DNA of 64,000 nucleotides from G963665005 sp963665005 (GCA_963665005.2 CAXXTQ010000001.1:1302001-1366000); one strand, 5' to 3'. Shown: positions 25,411 to 35,286, counted from the stretch's first letter. The notes: generated by a model not told the origin, from the letters alone. Made by a program: numbers and translations.

Positions 25411-26940
25411 ATGGAAGCTACACCAATAATAAGTGCAAAAAACATATCTAAACGTTTTCTTTCCACACAAGCATTAGATGGTGTCACTTTTAATATAAAA
25501 CCAGGTGAAGTTCATGCGCTGGTCGGAGAGAACGGTGCCGGCAAGTCAACCTTGGTCAAAATCATATGCGGAGCTTACCAGAGCGATACGGGGGAAATAC
25601 TTTTAAACGGGAAAGCTGCTGCGATAAAGAGTCCCAAAGATGCCCTTAACAACGGAATAGCAGCGATATATCAGGAGTTCAGTCTACTGCAAAAAATGAG
25701 TGTTACTTCGAATCTTTTTATAGGAAGAGAACAAACCGGAATCTTGGGCATTGCGAAATATAAAGATATGCAGGCTCAGGCAAAAAGGCTTTGTGAATCA
25801 GTAGGGTTAGAAGTGGATGTTAAAAAACCTGTAGAGTTACTTTCAACAGCTGAAAAACAGTTGCTTGAGATCGTCAAAGGGATTGCATTCAATGCAAAGG
25901 TAATTTTTATGGACGAACCTTCCGCTATCCTTACAGAATCTGAAGTAGAGAATCTCTTTGGGATTATAAAAAAGCTTACGGAAAAAAGAGTAGCAATCGT
26001 ATATATATCTCACAGATTGGAAGAGATTTTCAAAGTTGCTGACTGTGTAACGGTTCTTAAGGACGGAAAACACATTATAACAGCGCCTATAGGCCACTTT
26101 AAATCAAAAGAAGATGTCATAAGGTACATGATCGGACGAGAAATATCGAATGACTTTTATGGGAAATCTGAAGGTCATATTGTTGATAAGTCAAAAGTAG
26201 TGTTGTCAACAAAAAACCTAAGCGGAGAAAAAATAAGCGGAATAAGCTTTGAACTATATAAGGGAGAAATACTTGGGTTTTCCGGATTAGTTGGCGCCGG
26301 CAGAACGGAGATTGTAAAACTGCTGTATGGTGCTGACAAAAAGAAAAATGGAAAGGTATACATAAATGGAAGCCCGGTTGAGATAAAAACACCCAAGCAT
26401 GCGATTCAGAACGGTATTGGTTTCGTGCCGGAGGACAGGGCGCTTGAAGGCATAATACTTGGTCATTCTATTCGCGCTAACGTTTCGCTGGCGATTCTCG
26501 ACCAGCTCATAAAATTCGGGATCATAGATTTTAAAGAACAAAAAAAGATAGTGCAGACCTATGTGGAAAGCATGGGTATAAAGCTGCCAAGTATCAACAC
26601 GCTGGCGGCGAAATTGAGCGGTGGTAACCAACAGAAGGCTATAGTTGCAAAATGGTTGGCTACTGAATCAAAGATATTGATAATGGACGAGCCAACAAGA
26701 GGTATTGACGTTGGAGCAAAGGCGGATATATATAGGATATTGAGGAGACTGGCGGATAAGGGTGTTTCACTGATAATCGTTTCGTCTGAGCTACCTGAAA
26801 CTCTGAGCATTTGCGACAGAATACTGGTTGTAAGAGAAGGGAAAATCGCTTCATGTATTTCCCGGGAAGAGGCGACGGAAGAGTTGGTCATGCTTCATGC
26901 TACCGGCCAGATAAAAGATAACTATGAAAGTGTGAGGTAA
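25411..26940 (+). CDS. Sugar ABC transporter ATP-binding protein, two NBDs (RbsA/MglA family)
   Basis: The protein has 509 residues with two ATPase domains. The first has Walker A GENGAGKST near residue 40, a degenerate signature LLSTAEKQ and Walker B IFMDEPSAILTE. The second has GLVGAGRTEI as the variant Walker A, signature LSGGNQQK and Walker B ILIMDEPTRGIDVG. Uneven motif conservation between the halves is normal for RbsA. GGAGG precedes the ATG. The gene lies between the binding-protein and permease genes of one importer. Confidence 0.94.
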   Translation: MEATPIISAKNISKRFLSTQALDGVTFNIKPGEVHALVGENGAGKSTLVKIICGAYQSDTGEILLNGKAAAIKSPKDALNNGIAAIYQEFSLLQKMSVTSNLFIGREQTGILGIAKYKDMQAQAKRLCESVGLEVDVKKPVELLSTAEKQLLEIVKGIAFNAKVIFMDEPSAILTESEVENLFGIIKKLTEKRVAIVYISHRLEEIFKVADCVTVLKDGKHIITAPIGHFKSKEDVIRYMIGREISNDFYGKSEGHIVDKSKVVLSTKNLSGEKISGISFELYKGEILGFSGLVGAGRTEIVKLLYGADKKKNGKVYINGSPVEIKTPKHAIQNGIGFVPEDRALEGIILGHSIRANVSLAILDQLIKFGIIDFKEQKKIVQTYVESMGIKLPSINTLAAKLSGGNQQKAIVAKWLATESKILIMDEPTRGIDVGAKADIYRILRRLADKGVSLIIVSSELPETLSICDRILVVREGKIASCISREEATEELVMLHATGQIKDNYESVR

Positions 26941-26945
26941 ATATT

Positions 26946-27920
26946 ATGAACAAAACAACTACAAAAAGCGCTAATATAGATATAAGAAAGAAATTCAACA
27001 TCAACCCTTCAACTGTACAACTTATAAGTATAGTTCTATTTATAGTAATAATGTCGATATTCTTTTCAATTATGACCAACAGGTTCTTTACGTCGGCAAA
27101 TATATTAAATATCGTAAGGCAGGTCACGGTTATATCAATGCTTGCTTTTGGTATGACGTTCGTTATTCTAGTCGGCGGTATTGATCTGTCTGTTGGCTCA
27201 ATAGTTGGGTCTTCGGCGCTGTTTGCAGCATTGATAAACCTTTCGACAGGATCACTTTTACTTACTATTCTTGGCGCAATTCTTTCAGGCACAGTCGTTG
27301 GGATAGTTAATGGGATAATTATTAGCAAGCTGAAGATACCTGACATCATAGCAACACTTTCAATGATGTCGATAATACGAGGCGCTGTTTTGGTATATAC
27401 GCAGGCAACCCCGCTATATGGATTCAAAGACAATTATCTGAGCCTCGGGCAGGGATATCTGGGTTTCATGCCTATACCTATCATCATAATGGGACTCGTT
27501 CTTATTGTCTGCCTTGGGTTGCTGCGGCTTACAAAGTTTGGAAGCCACGTGTTTGCTGTTGGTGGCAACAGAGAAGTCGCACGATTATCGGGAATAAATG
27601 TAGACCTGATTAGAATAATAGTATATGCGATAAGCGGCTCGACTGCTGCGCTTGGTGGTGTAATACTTGCCGCGAGAACAGCTGCTGCAGTCCCAACAGC
27701 CGGCCAAGGGTATGAGATGGATGCAATCACTGCAGTAGTTCTTGGCGGTACTGACATTGTGGGTGGGAGAGGGAGTCTGCTGGGCACATTCCTTGGTATG
27801 CTCGTAATCGGAATATTGTCCAATGGACTTATTTTGATCGGAGTTGATTCTTATGTGATAACTATACTGAAAGGCGTAATACTCCTTGCCGCCATTGCAA
27901 TAAGCGTGAGGCGTAAATAG
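26946..27920 (+). CDS. Sugar ABC transporter permease (RbsC type)
   Basis: This 324-residue membrane protein carries VGGIDLSVGSIVG and the late motif TAVVLGGTDIVGGRGSLLG, both hallmarks of RbsC permeases. It starts 5 bases after the ATPase gene, so translation is coupled. With the upstream genes it makes a complete importer, in contrast to the MalEFG-type set earlier in the window that lacks its own ATPase. Confidence 0.94.
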   Translation: MNKTTTKSANIDIRKKFNINPSTVQLISIVLFIVIMSIFFSIMTNRFFTSANILNIVRQVTVISMLAFGMTFVILVGGIDLSVGSIVGSSALFAALINLSTGSLLLTILGAILSGTVVGIVNGIIISKLKIPDIIATLSMMSIIRGAVLVYTQATPLYGFKDNYLSLGQGYLGFMPIPIIIMGLVLIVCLGLLRLTKFGSHVFAVGGNREVARLSGINVDLIRIIVYAISGSTAALGGVILAARTAAAVPTAGQGYEMDAITAVVLGGTDIVGGRGSLLGTFLGMLVIGILSNGLILIGVDSYVITILKGVILLAAIAISVRRK

Positions 27921-27989
27921 ATTAACGCAAATATACGGACAACAAAGAACAAAAAGTGGACATATGGAAAAACATTGGAGGTGAAGAAA

Positions 27990-29054
27990 TTGCGCAGGAT
28001 CGTAACCGTACTGGGAGAAATAACGCCGGGCGATGCAGGAGTCACATCAGCACACGACCATATACTCATTGATATGTCAGCGCAGTTTATAATGCCGTCT
28101 GAAGCGTCAAGAATCGCATTGGCAAAAAATCGTCTGTCGATGGAAAATTTGGGAACGATAAGGGCAAATCCCTGGGCGATGTTGGACAACCTCGTAATAA
28201 ATGACGTAGGGCAGGCAAAAAAGGAAATGCTGGAATTTAAAAAGTCAGGCGGTAGTACGATAGTTGATGCAACAAGCAAGGGGCTTGGCAGAGACCTTTC
28301 CGCTTTATACGAAATATCCAAAGAAACTGGAGTAAACATTGTCGCAGGCTGCGGCTATTACACCGGAGATACGCATCCTGGTGATATTGAAGAAAAGAGC
28401 TCTGAAGAGATAAGAGATGAGATAGTAGAAGAAATAACGGAAGGTGTGGGGTTCCCGGGCGTAAGGTGCGGAATGATAGGAGAGATCGGAGTGTCCGCAG
28501 TGATGAGCAAAAACGAGGAGAAAGTTTTAAAAGGGGCGTCGTTGGCGCAGAAAGAAACAGGTGCGCCTATACAGGTGCATATTTTCCCCTGGCCTCCTGC
28601 GGGTGAAACGAAGCTTAAAGGAAGTGAAGTTCTGGATATAATTGAGAGTCAGGGCGCTGATCTTTCCAAAGTGTGCATCAACCATACCGCTGTTGCCAGG
28701 CGTATAGACATCGGCTATATAAGTTCGCTGATAGAGAGAGGAGCATTTGTTTCTTTTGACAATTTTGGCCACGAATTTATGATACCACTAGATAGCAGGG
28801 ACTATATCCCCGGACCGTTTTCTACGGACTGGGAGAGATGCGAGGCAATATATTCACTGCTTTCTAAGGGCTATATTAAAAAGATCCTTGTGGCAAACGA
28901 TATCTGCCACAAGCATATGCTATGCGGTTTTGGAGGCGGCGGGTACGGCGGCGTTATCAAAACGGTGTTCAATATGATGCAGGATCTGGGCGCAGCAAAG
29001 GATGATATCGACTGCTTGTTGGTGCGTAATCCGGCGGAATTCCTTTCATTTTAA
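27990..29054 (+). CDS. Phosphotriesterase-family metal-dependent hydrolase
   Basis: This TIM-barrel protein of about 354 residues has the binuclear-metal pattern: His22/His24 in SAHDHI, a bridging Glu in GMIGEIGVS, His in QVHIFPW, His in INHTA and a late Asp in VANDICHK. The Glu bridge instead of a carbamylated Lys points to the PHP branch rather than to true organophosphatases. Related enzymes often hydrolyse sugar lactones or phosphorylated sugars. I chose the TTG at 27990 because GGAGGTG lies 6 nt before it. It follows the transporter genes directly and probably acts on the imported compound. Confidence 0.85.
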   Translation: MRRIVTVLGEITPGDAGVTSAHDHILIDMSAQFIMPSEASRIALAKNRLSMENLGTIRANPWAMLDNLVINDVGQAKKEMLEFKKSGGSTIVDATSKGLGRDLSALYEISKETGVNIVAGCGYYTGDTHPGDIEEKSSEEIRDEIVEEITEGVGFPGVRCGMIGEIGVSAVMSKNEEKVLKGASLAQKETGAPIQVHIFPWPPAGETKLKGSEVLDIIESQGADLSKVCINHTAVARRIDIGYISSLIERGAFVSFDNFGHEFMIPLDSRDYIPGPFSTDWERCEAIYSLLSKGYIKKILVANDICHKHMLCGFGGGGYGGVIKTVFNMMQDLGAAKDDIDCLLVRNPAEFLSF

Positions 29055-29111
29055 TATCAAGCTGTGGACGGATTTGAAGATATCAAAATCAATTCAAAGG
29101 AGATGTAATAA

Positions 29112-30122
29112 ATGCAAGCTGTTAGGAAAACCAAAAGAGGCAAAGGGAACGTAGAGCTTATGGAGGTTCCCGTGCCTGAGATAGGAAGCAAGGATGTTCT
29201 GATGAAGGTATGGGCAGCCGGGGTCTGCGGCAGTGACCTGAATATTCGGGATGATATACATTTTTATGATCCGCCGGTCACGATAGGCCACGAGTATTCA
29301 GGCGTTGTTATGAAAGTTGGAACGGATGTTGAGAGTATAAAAGTCGGTGATAAAATAGTTGCGGACATCGAAGCTCCGGAAGGGTGGATAGGCGTGCAGA
29401 TAGATGGTTCTTATGCCAATTATATGCGCATACCGGAGTGCGTGGCGTTTGTGTGCCCACCGGATATGCCGCTTGATGCTGCTGCGCTGACTGAGCCGGT
29501 AGTTGCGACTATACACTGTCTGCAGGAGCGCAACACAATAAACGTCGGGGATTTTGTCGCAGTCGTCGGGCCGGGGCCGATGGGTATATTGGCTGTACAG
29601 TTCGCAAAACTAAACGGAGCGAAAGAAGTTGCGCTTATCGGAAGAAAAACCGATACGAAAAGGCTGGAGGTCGGCAGAAAGGTCGGAGCGGACCATATCC
29701 TTGTGTATGAAGAAGGCGCAAAAGAGAAGATATTAGAGCTTACAAACGGAATAGGGGTGGATTTTGTCGCCGACTGTGCTGGCACGCAAAGCGGTACTCA
29801 GCTGTCCATTGATATCACAAGGGCATGCAATGAGGGCAGAGGCGGACTCGGCAGAATCGCTGCAGTAGCAATGTGGGGGAAGCCCATCACACTTTCGCTT
29901 GACCGTCTTGCAATGGGACAGCTGACGATAAGCGGAGGTTGGAGCTGGAACGGGCATGAGACATGGCGGAAAGCAATAGATATGCTTTACCGGGGATGTT
30001 TTGACGTGGACTCTATCGTAACTTCCAGATATAAGCTTGAAGAATGGGAGACAGCCTTTGATAATCTGGAAAAAGGTCTTGATGTTAAAGCGTTCCTTCA
30101 TCCGAACGGAACCGACTGGTGA
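29112..30122 (+). CDS. Zinc-dependent medium-chain dehydrogenase
   Basis: This 336-residue protein has the catalytic zinc ligands Cys and His-Glu in GVCGSDLN and IGHEYSG, and a Rossmann NAD-binding motif VVGPGPMGI. The structural-zinc loop with four Cys is missing: the chain runs directly from the DIEAPEG segment to DGSYANY. Relatives oxidise polyols or sugars such as sorbitol, threonine or inosose-type compounds. GGAG precedes the ATG. In this operon it probably performs a redox step on the imported sugar. Confidence 0.88.
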   Translation: MQAVRKTKRGKGNVELMEVPVPEIGSKDVLMKVWAAGVCGSDLNIRDDIHFYDPPVTIGHEYSGVVMKVGTDVESIKVGDKIVADIEAPEGWIGVQIDGSYANYMRIPECVAFVCPPDMPLDAAALTEPVVATIHCLQERNTINVGDFVAVVGPGPMGILAVQFAKLNGAKEVALIGRKTDTKRLEVGRKVGADHILVYEEGAKEKILELTNGIGVDFVADCAGTQSGTQLSIDITRACNEGRGGLGRIAAVAMWGKPITLSLDRLAMGQLTISGGWSWNGHETWRKAIDMLYRGCFDVDSIVTSRYKLEEWETAFDNLEKGLDVKAFLHPNGTDW

Positions 30123-30190
30123 ATCATGCTGTAAAAACGGATGGTTACGTCTGCACTTTGGAGAAATGACTATATGAAGGAGATAAGAAT

Positions 30191-31333
30191 ATGCCAACCA
30201 ACAAAGCGGCTGTGATAGGAACAGGGTATATAGGAGCAGCACATATCGAAGCCCTTGCAAGGATAGGGGTGCAAATCAAAGCGGTTGCTGATACGAATAT
30301 TGGGAATGCTGAGGTAATTGCCGGCAGGTATAATATAAAAGGTACATATCAGGATTATCGTGAGATGCTTGAAAATGAGGACATAAACTCGGTTCATATC
30401 TGCACTCCCAACAATATGCACTATGAAATTGCTATGGCTGTGGTTGAAAAGAAGCTGAACGTTCTTTGTGAAAAGCCACTTTCTCTTACGGCGGAGCAAT
30501 CTGCAGCGCTGTGTAAAGAAGCCAAAAGAAATAGCGTGCTGGGTGCAGTCAATTTTAATTATAGGTATTATCCGGCGGTTCAGCATGCAAGGGGGCTGAT
30601 CAAAACAAATGGCATCGGCAAAATAAATATCGTTATCGGAAATTACCTGCAGGACTGGCTTTTGTATGATACGGATTACAACTGGCGGCTTGATCCAAAG
30701 GTGGGGGGCAAATCAAGAGCGATAGCTGATATCGGTTCGCACTGGTGCGATCTTGCGCAGCATGTATCCGGATTGAAAATTACTGACGTAATGGCGGACC
30801 TACTTACTGTTCACAAGGAAAGAAAGCAGGCTAAAGGCGAAATGCTTACTTTTAAAAAGGCTGATGCTGACGCCGAATATACGCAGATACCGATGACGAC
30901 GGAAGACTATGGGGGAGTGCTTGTGCGTTTCGAAAACGGAGCCAGGGGCATGTTTTGCGCTTCGCAGGTAAGCGCAGGCCAGAAATGCCGGATACGGCTG
31001 GAACTGTACGGTTCCGACAGTTCGCTATCATGGGATCACGGGGATGCGAATTCGCTTTGGATAGGGAAGCGAGACGGCAATTGCGAAACTGTTACCAAAA
31101 GCCCCGTGGACATGAATGAACAAGGCGCTGCGATGGCTCATTATCCGGCGGGGCATCCTGAAGGTTATCCGAGCGTAATAAAGAATATGTGCCTCGATTT
31201 TTATAATTGCATTACTAGGGGCAAGGAGTCAGGAACGCTTCCGACTTTTGAAGACGGATATTGTCAAAACCGTATAGTCGAAGCGATACTTGAGAGCAGC
31301 AGACGTTCATGCTGGGTAAGGGTGGAGAATTAG
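30191..31333 (+). CDS. Gfo/Idh/MocA-family oxidoreductase
   Basis: The protein has 380 residues. The N-terminal Rossmann fold reads AAVIGTGYIGAAHIEAL, followed by SVHICTPNNMHYE and the family signature CEKPLSLT containing the active-site Lys. The C-terminal substrate domain includes DIGSHWCDLAQ, carrying the conserved His. It is an NAD(P)-dependent sugar or cyclitol dehydrogenase; the exact substrate is unknown. AAGGAG precedes the ATG. It is co-transcribed with the medium-chain dehydrogenase, so the pathway may oxidise one position and reduce another, as in double-epimerisation schemes. Confidence 0.92.
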   Translation: MPTNKAAVIGTGYIGAAHIEALARIGVQIKAVADTNIGNAEVIAGRYNIKGTYQDYREMLENEDINSVHICTPNNMHYEIAMAVVEKKLNVLCEKPLSLTAEQSAALCKEAKRNSVLGAVNFNYRYYPAVQHARGLIKTNGIGKINIVIGNYLQDWLLYDTDYNWRLDPKVGGKSRAIADIGSHWCDLAQHVSGLKITDVMADLLTVHKERKQAKGEMLTFKKADADAEYTQIPMTTEDYGGVLVRFENGARGMFCASQVSAGQKCRIRLELYGSDSSLSWDHGDANSLWIGKRDGNCETVTKSPVDMNEQGAAMAHYPAGHPEGYPSVIKNMCLDFYNCITRGKESGTLPTFEDGYCQNRIVEAILESSRRSCWVRVEN

Positions 31334-31334
31334 T

Positions 31335-32360
31335 ATGATAAGCGGAATGTTTAGCAGACGGATAATAAACGAGTATTTGCCGGGGATGTCTTCACTGTGC
31401 GGTGTTAAGGAGTTCGAATATACGACTGGCGCTGCAAAGGGAGTAAGGGCGCTTGAGGTGTATACGGGCAGCGGTTTTCGTTTCACCGTTCTTCCTGACC
31501 GTGGGCTGGATATTTCTGAAGCATCTATGAACGGCATTCCGGTTTCATGGGTGGGCAAACAGGGCATATTCGCACCTTCATATTTTCAAAACGGAAACTC
31601 AGAGTTTTTTAAAATGTTTTTCGGAGGGCTCCTAACCACCTGCGGTCTGATACAAGCGGGTGCGCCGTGTACTGACGAAAGCGTGCTTTTCGGCAGAGAA
31701 GAGTTCGGGCTGCACGGGCGAATAAATTCGCTGCCGGCTGAGAACTATGGGTATGACTGCAGATGGGAAAATGACGATTATATAATCACGGTAAGCGGAA
31801 GCGTTCGTGAGGCCAGAATGTATGGCGAGAACCTGGTACGCCGCCGTACAATCGAAACAAGGCTGGGAGCCCGTGAACTAAAAGTCCATGACGAGGTAAT
31901 CAACGAAGGGCATATACCCACGGAACTTATGATGCTGTACCATATCAACTTCGGGTATCCGTTGCTTAGCGAGAATTCAAAACTAGAAACGAATTACCGT
32001 CGTGTTGAAGCGATCAACGATTTTGCAAAAGAAAAAGGTGGATATATAACGAAATTCGCTAGACCGAAGGCTGAGTATTTGAACGATAATTACAGGCTTT
32101 ATGACCCAGACGACGATAACGTTAAAATAGCGCTGTACAACGAAATTTCTAAAATAGGCGCAGAAGTATTGTATTCGGATAGGGAGCTGCCGTTTTGTAC
32201 CGAGTGGCTGAATATGGCGGCTCAGGATTACGTTTTGGGCATCGAACCCGGGAACTGCCTGCCAGAAGGGCGTGTCATGGCAAGGAAAAACAATCGCCTT
32301 GATGTTATAGAACCTGAACAGATAAAAAGTTATAACCTAACTATAAGGATATTAAATTAG
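31335..32360 (+). CDS. DUF4432 family protein (aldose 1-epimerase-like)
   Basis: This 341-residue protein has the galactose-mutarotase-like fold of the DUF4432 group: FTVLPDRGLDISEA, GKQGIFAPSYF, GGLLTTCGL, GLHGRINSLPA and a late LGIEPGNCLPEGR. Family members accompany sugar catabolic operons and are thought to act as mutarotases or epimerases, though few have been tested. It starts 2 bases after the oxidoreductase stop and closes the operon. Confidence 0.9.
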   Translation: MISGMFSRRIINEYLPGMSSLCGVKEFEYTTGAAKGVRALEVYTGSGFRFTVLPDRGLDISEASMNGIPVSWVGKQGIFAPSYFQNGNSEFFKMFFGGLLTTCGLIQAGAPCTDESVLFGREEFGLHGRINSLPAENYGYDCRWENDDYIITVSGSVREARMYGENLVRRRTIETRLGARELKVHDEVINEGHIPTELMMLYHINFGYPLLSENSKLETNYRRVEAINDFAKEKGGYITKFARPKAEYLNDNYRLYDPDDDNVKIALYNEISKIGAEVLYSDRELPFCTEWLNMAAQDYVLGIEPGNCLPEGRVMARKNNRLDVIEPEQIKSYNLTIRILN

Positions 32361-32726
32361 ACAAGTAATAAAATGATTAGTTAATAAGAACTAGTACGAA
32401 ATTGTTATATATACTATACAAATGTATTTTTAAGAAATGATAGTATGCTGGCTGAAGATGAACCGTGAGATCAGAAAATGGTGGACGTATTCTAAAATAA
32501 GTATTTATTCTATCACCTGATAAATAGTCTTCGATTGGATATAGTGAAAATCAGGTCTGCCGACAAGGCTGGTATTCACTCGGCGAAGATGACGATCATA
32601 TACTTAAATGCTTAATTTGTTTTTTATGTTCGATTTGGTATGGCTAGACAAAGCTGAAGGTGCCGAATGACTTCTTTTAACTATAATAGCTTACATTTGG
32701 AATCAAATTGCCCGGATGGTAAAATT
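32361..32726. other. Intergenic region, no gene recognised
   Basis: These 366 bases after the DUF4432 gene show no start with a ribosome site and no recognisable translation. The second half is less AT-rich than the first and may be decayed DNA next to the transposon remnants. Confidence 0.4.
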
Positions 32727-32752
32727 AAAGCACGCCAGAAACGGCGTGCTTT
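32727..32752 (+). terminator. Terminator-like hairpin
   Basis: AAAGCACGCC (32727-32736) and GGCGTGCTTT (32743-32752) form a perfect 10-bp stem with a 6-nt loop, followed by AAAACTTT. The T-run is weak. It is the first strong hairpin after the operon that ends at 32360. Confidence 0.6.
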
Positions 32753-32781
32753 AAAACTTTATCAAACAGGAGTAATTATTC

Positions 32782-33002
32782 TGTCCTATCCGAAATTATG
32801 GCGGAGATAGAAGCCGCCTAACCCCAGCACTTAAAATTGAACAGGCACAGAGAATAGTAGTTTAGCCTAATATATTTCAAGGAGTAAGATGATGAAAAAT
32901 AAAATCGAAAAAGGTATTGAGTATATGCTGGAAAATGATATCTGGTATCCGACCTTTAAGACAAAAGAAAATGGAATTAGACTTGGGAAATACGGGATGA
33001 TG
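32782..33002 (+). repeat. Left copy of the TnpV-like direct repeat
   Basis: This segment is roughly three-quarters identical by eye, in the same orientation, to 59964-60178. Both start around GCGGAGA-AGAAGCCGCC, share AATAGTAGTTTAGCCTAATAT, and end within a short TnpV-like open frame. Together they bracket about 27 kb, including the whole metal-regulated island. Confidence 0.8.
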
Positions 33003-33026
33003 GAAAGTGTAGCGAAAATTGTGTAA
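32889..33026 (+). pseudogene. TnpV-like protein fragment, truncated by an IS256-type element
   Basis: The 45-codon frame starts after CAAGGAG and resembles the N-terminal part of the transposon-encoded TnpV protein (IEYMLENDIWYPTF, then LGKYGMM). TnpV is usually about 120 residues. The similarity stops at GGGATGATG near 33002, where sequence like the left end of an IS256 element begins. The right-hand repeat carries a parallel frame. Confidence 0.55.
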
Positions 33027-33072
33027 ACCTTCATTGTCAGATAAAATAATAACTGACGATGGAGGTTTTATT

Positions 33073-34113
33073 ATGGCACAGAAACGAGAGAAGAGTACGC
33101 TACGCAAGCTCATCGATGAACGCGGCATCAAAGACTTGGCAGGTGTACAAGACCTGGTGAAAGAACTCACATCCGGCCTGATTCAAGAAATCATGGACGC
33201 TGAGCTCGAAGAAGAACTGGGGTACAGCAAGTACGATTACAAGAATAAGGAGAGGGACAACTCGCGAAACGGGCATTACAAGAAGACGGTGATCAGCAGT
33301 CAAGGCGATGTCGAACTGGCCGTTCCGCGCGATCGAAACGGCGAATACGAACCGCAAATCGTGAAAAAACATCAGATGGACATATCAGAGATTGAGGACA
33401 AAATACTGTTCCTGTATTCGCAAGGGACATCCACCCGAGACATCGAGAAAGCGATGTTCGAGCTGTACGGAATCGAAGTGGATGCAACCCGAGTATCCAA
33501 GATAACGGACAAAATATTGCCCACGATATGCGAATGGCAGAACAGAACGCTTGAAAGCATATACGCAATGGTCATGCTCGACGCTATCCACTACAAGGTT
33601 CGGGAAGACGGTATTGTCGTTAAAAAAGCCGTATATATCGCCATTGGCACCGATTTGGAGGGAAAAAAGGACGTTCTAGGTATCTGGATCGGCGCTACGG
33701 AAAGCTCAAAGTACTGGCTGGGTGTGCTCAATGGCCTGAAGAACCGTGGCGTCCAAGACATCCTCATCGCATCTGTCGATGGCTTAACCGGCTTCTCTGA
33801 AGCCATAGCCGCAGCGTTCCCCAAGACGGAAATCCAGCGCTGTGTCATCCATCAGATTCGCAGCTCAACACGCTATGTTTCGTACAAAGACGTCAAGGCG
33901 GTTACGGCAGCGCTAAAGCCAATTTATAAAGCTCCGACGGAGGAACTGGCTCTCGTTGCGCTCGACGACTTTGAGGAGAACTGGGGCAGCAAATATCCCA
34001 TGGCCGTTCGCTCTTGGCGTGAGCATTGGGACGAACTCGCGACCATGTTCAAGTATCCGGAGCAGATACGCCGGATTATCTATACCACCAACGCCATCGA
34101 GAATTTCAACTGA
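33073..34113 (+). pseudogene. IS256-family (mutator) transposase, 3' truncated
   Basis: About 347 of the usual ~400 residues remain. Family signs are SRNGHYKKTV, AVPRDRNGEYEPQIV, LYSQGTSTRDIE, and the catalytic region MVMLDAIHYKVRE with DILIASVDGLTGFSEAI. The frame ends at a premature TGA right after TTNAIENFN, where normal proteins continue with about 45-50 more residues. GGAGG precedes the ATG. The loss of the C-terminus and right end means the copy is dead. Confidence 0.9.
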
Positions 34114-34338
34114 TGCGGAAAGGATTCTTAGCTCAAAATCGTCAAATGCTTTATAATCAAATGGCTTAGCTGGGAATCTCTATTTCCATTACAAAGAAAT
34201 CGAAGATCACGCAAATGTTTGGAGGAATGATATTGTAAAGTGCTGCATAGCAAAAGGCTATAGTATACGAAGCGCTTATGATATTACAGTGCGTGGATTG
34301 AAACTATTGCCGCCAATACCAATGAATGACGGCCACTA
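34111..34338 (+). pseudogene. Unrecognised 3' gene fragment with an in-frame stop
   Basis: The frame runs from the IS256 break to TAG at 34336-34338, interrupted by a TAA at 34156-34158 or its near neighbour. The better-conserved looking part reads NLYFHYKEIEDHANVWRN and RGLKLLPPIPMNDGH. The composition is that of a real protein tail, but I cannot assign a family. It is probably the end of a gene cut by the transposon. Confidence 0.4.
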
Positions 34339-34366
34339 GTACAGCGATCTTTTAATTCCTTTACAT

Positions 34367-35214
34367 TCAATTGACGTTGACCTCGTCCATCTTATATTTC
34401 CAGTGATAAACGACGGGGTCTTGGTTGACTTCATTGATATAGCGATAGATTCTCTCAATCAGTTCTTCTTTTGATTTAACACGTATACCTCTCAAACATA
34501 CTCGTGCCAACTTACCAAAGAAGCTTTTAATAAGGTTTAGCCAAGAACCATGCTTTGGTGTAAAGACAAATCCAAATCGATCAGGGACTGTTTCAAGGTA
34601 TTTGCGTGTCTCCTTGGACGTGTGTATACTGTGGTTATCCAATATAATTCGTATTTTATCGCCCCGGTCATATTTTTCATCTAAAATCTTGAGAAAGTCG
34701 ATAAAATCAGCACTTTTATGTGTATCGCTTATTTTGGGGATAATTTCACCTGTGAGCAAATCAATACCTGCTAATAAAGATACTGTACCCAAGCGTTTGT
34801 ACTCACTATCCCGGGACACAAATCCATGTTTCTCTGTCGGTCGCAGATCGTCAGTCACATTGGCGATAGCCTGAATGCCAGGTTTCTCATCATACGATAT
34901 GGTAATCGTTTTGTTTTCAGCATCCGGCCAAACGACATTACCTTTCTCATCAAACATCAATTCTATCTGCTTGTAGATTAGCAGAACATTATGCATCTTT
35001 GTCTCAAATTCCGGATCCCTGTTCTCCAGATAATATCGGATTCGATGCGGTTTGATTTCTGCAGCATTCAATATGTCCCAAACCTTTGATTTCGCCACAT
35101 CTTTGAGTTCTGTATAACCAGCTTCCCCGCACGTTTTTTGTATATGTTTCTGGAGCTTTGTAATCGTCCATAATTCCTGCGGATACCCATGATCTAGGGC
35201 CCAATCCCATGCGC
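34367..35214 (-). pseudogene. IS630-family transposase, 5' truncated and catalytically altered
   Basis: The frame runs from about 35214 to a stop at 34367 (about 280 residues), without the N-terminal DNA-binding third. A GTG at 35098 could start only a shorter form. The DDE domain has ISYDEKPGIQAI and IILDNHSIHTS. The third acidic residue, expected as Glu in the SWLNLIES-type motif, is Lys here (SWLNLIKSFFGKLAR; codon AAA at 34526-34528). Truncation and this Glu-to-Lys change both predict an inactive protein. No terminal inverted repeats were found. Confidence 0.88.
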
Positions 35215-35238
35215 TATAAAATCATTAAGCCGTTATTC

Positions 35239-35286
35239 TTGACCTAATACTAATACAGTGATAGAATTAAGTTAGCATTAACTAAC
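35239..35286 (+). promoter_or_regulatory. Promoter with DtxR-type box A, upstream of the AraC regulator
   Basis: TTGACC (35239-35244), a 17-bp spacer and TAGAAT (35262-35267) are followed directly by GTTAGCATTAACTAAC (35271-35286). The palindrome covers the expected transcription start, so a bound repressor would block initiation. It is the first of nine such boxes in the island. Confidence 0.78.

Noticed and set aside
32361..32726. A riboswitch or RNA gene after DUF4432
   Set aside because: No conserved motif or consistent pairing was found. The only good hairpin is the terminator-like one at 32727.
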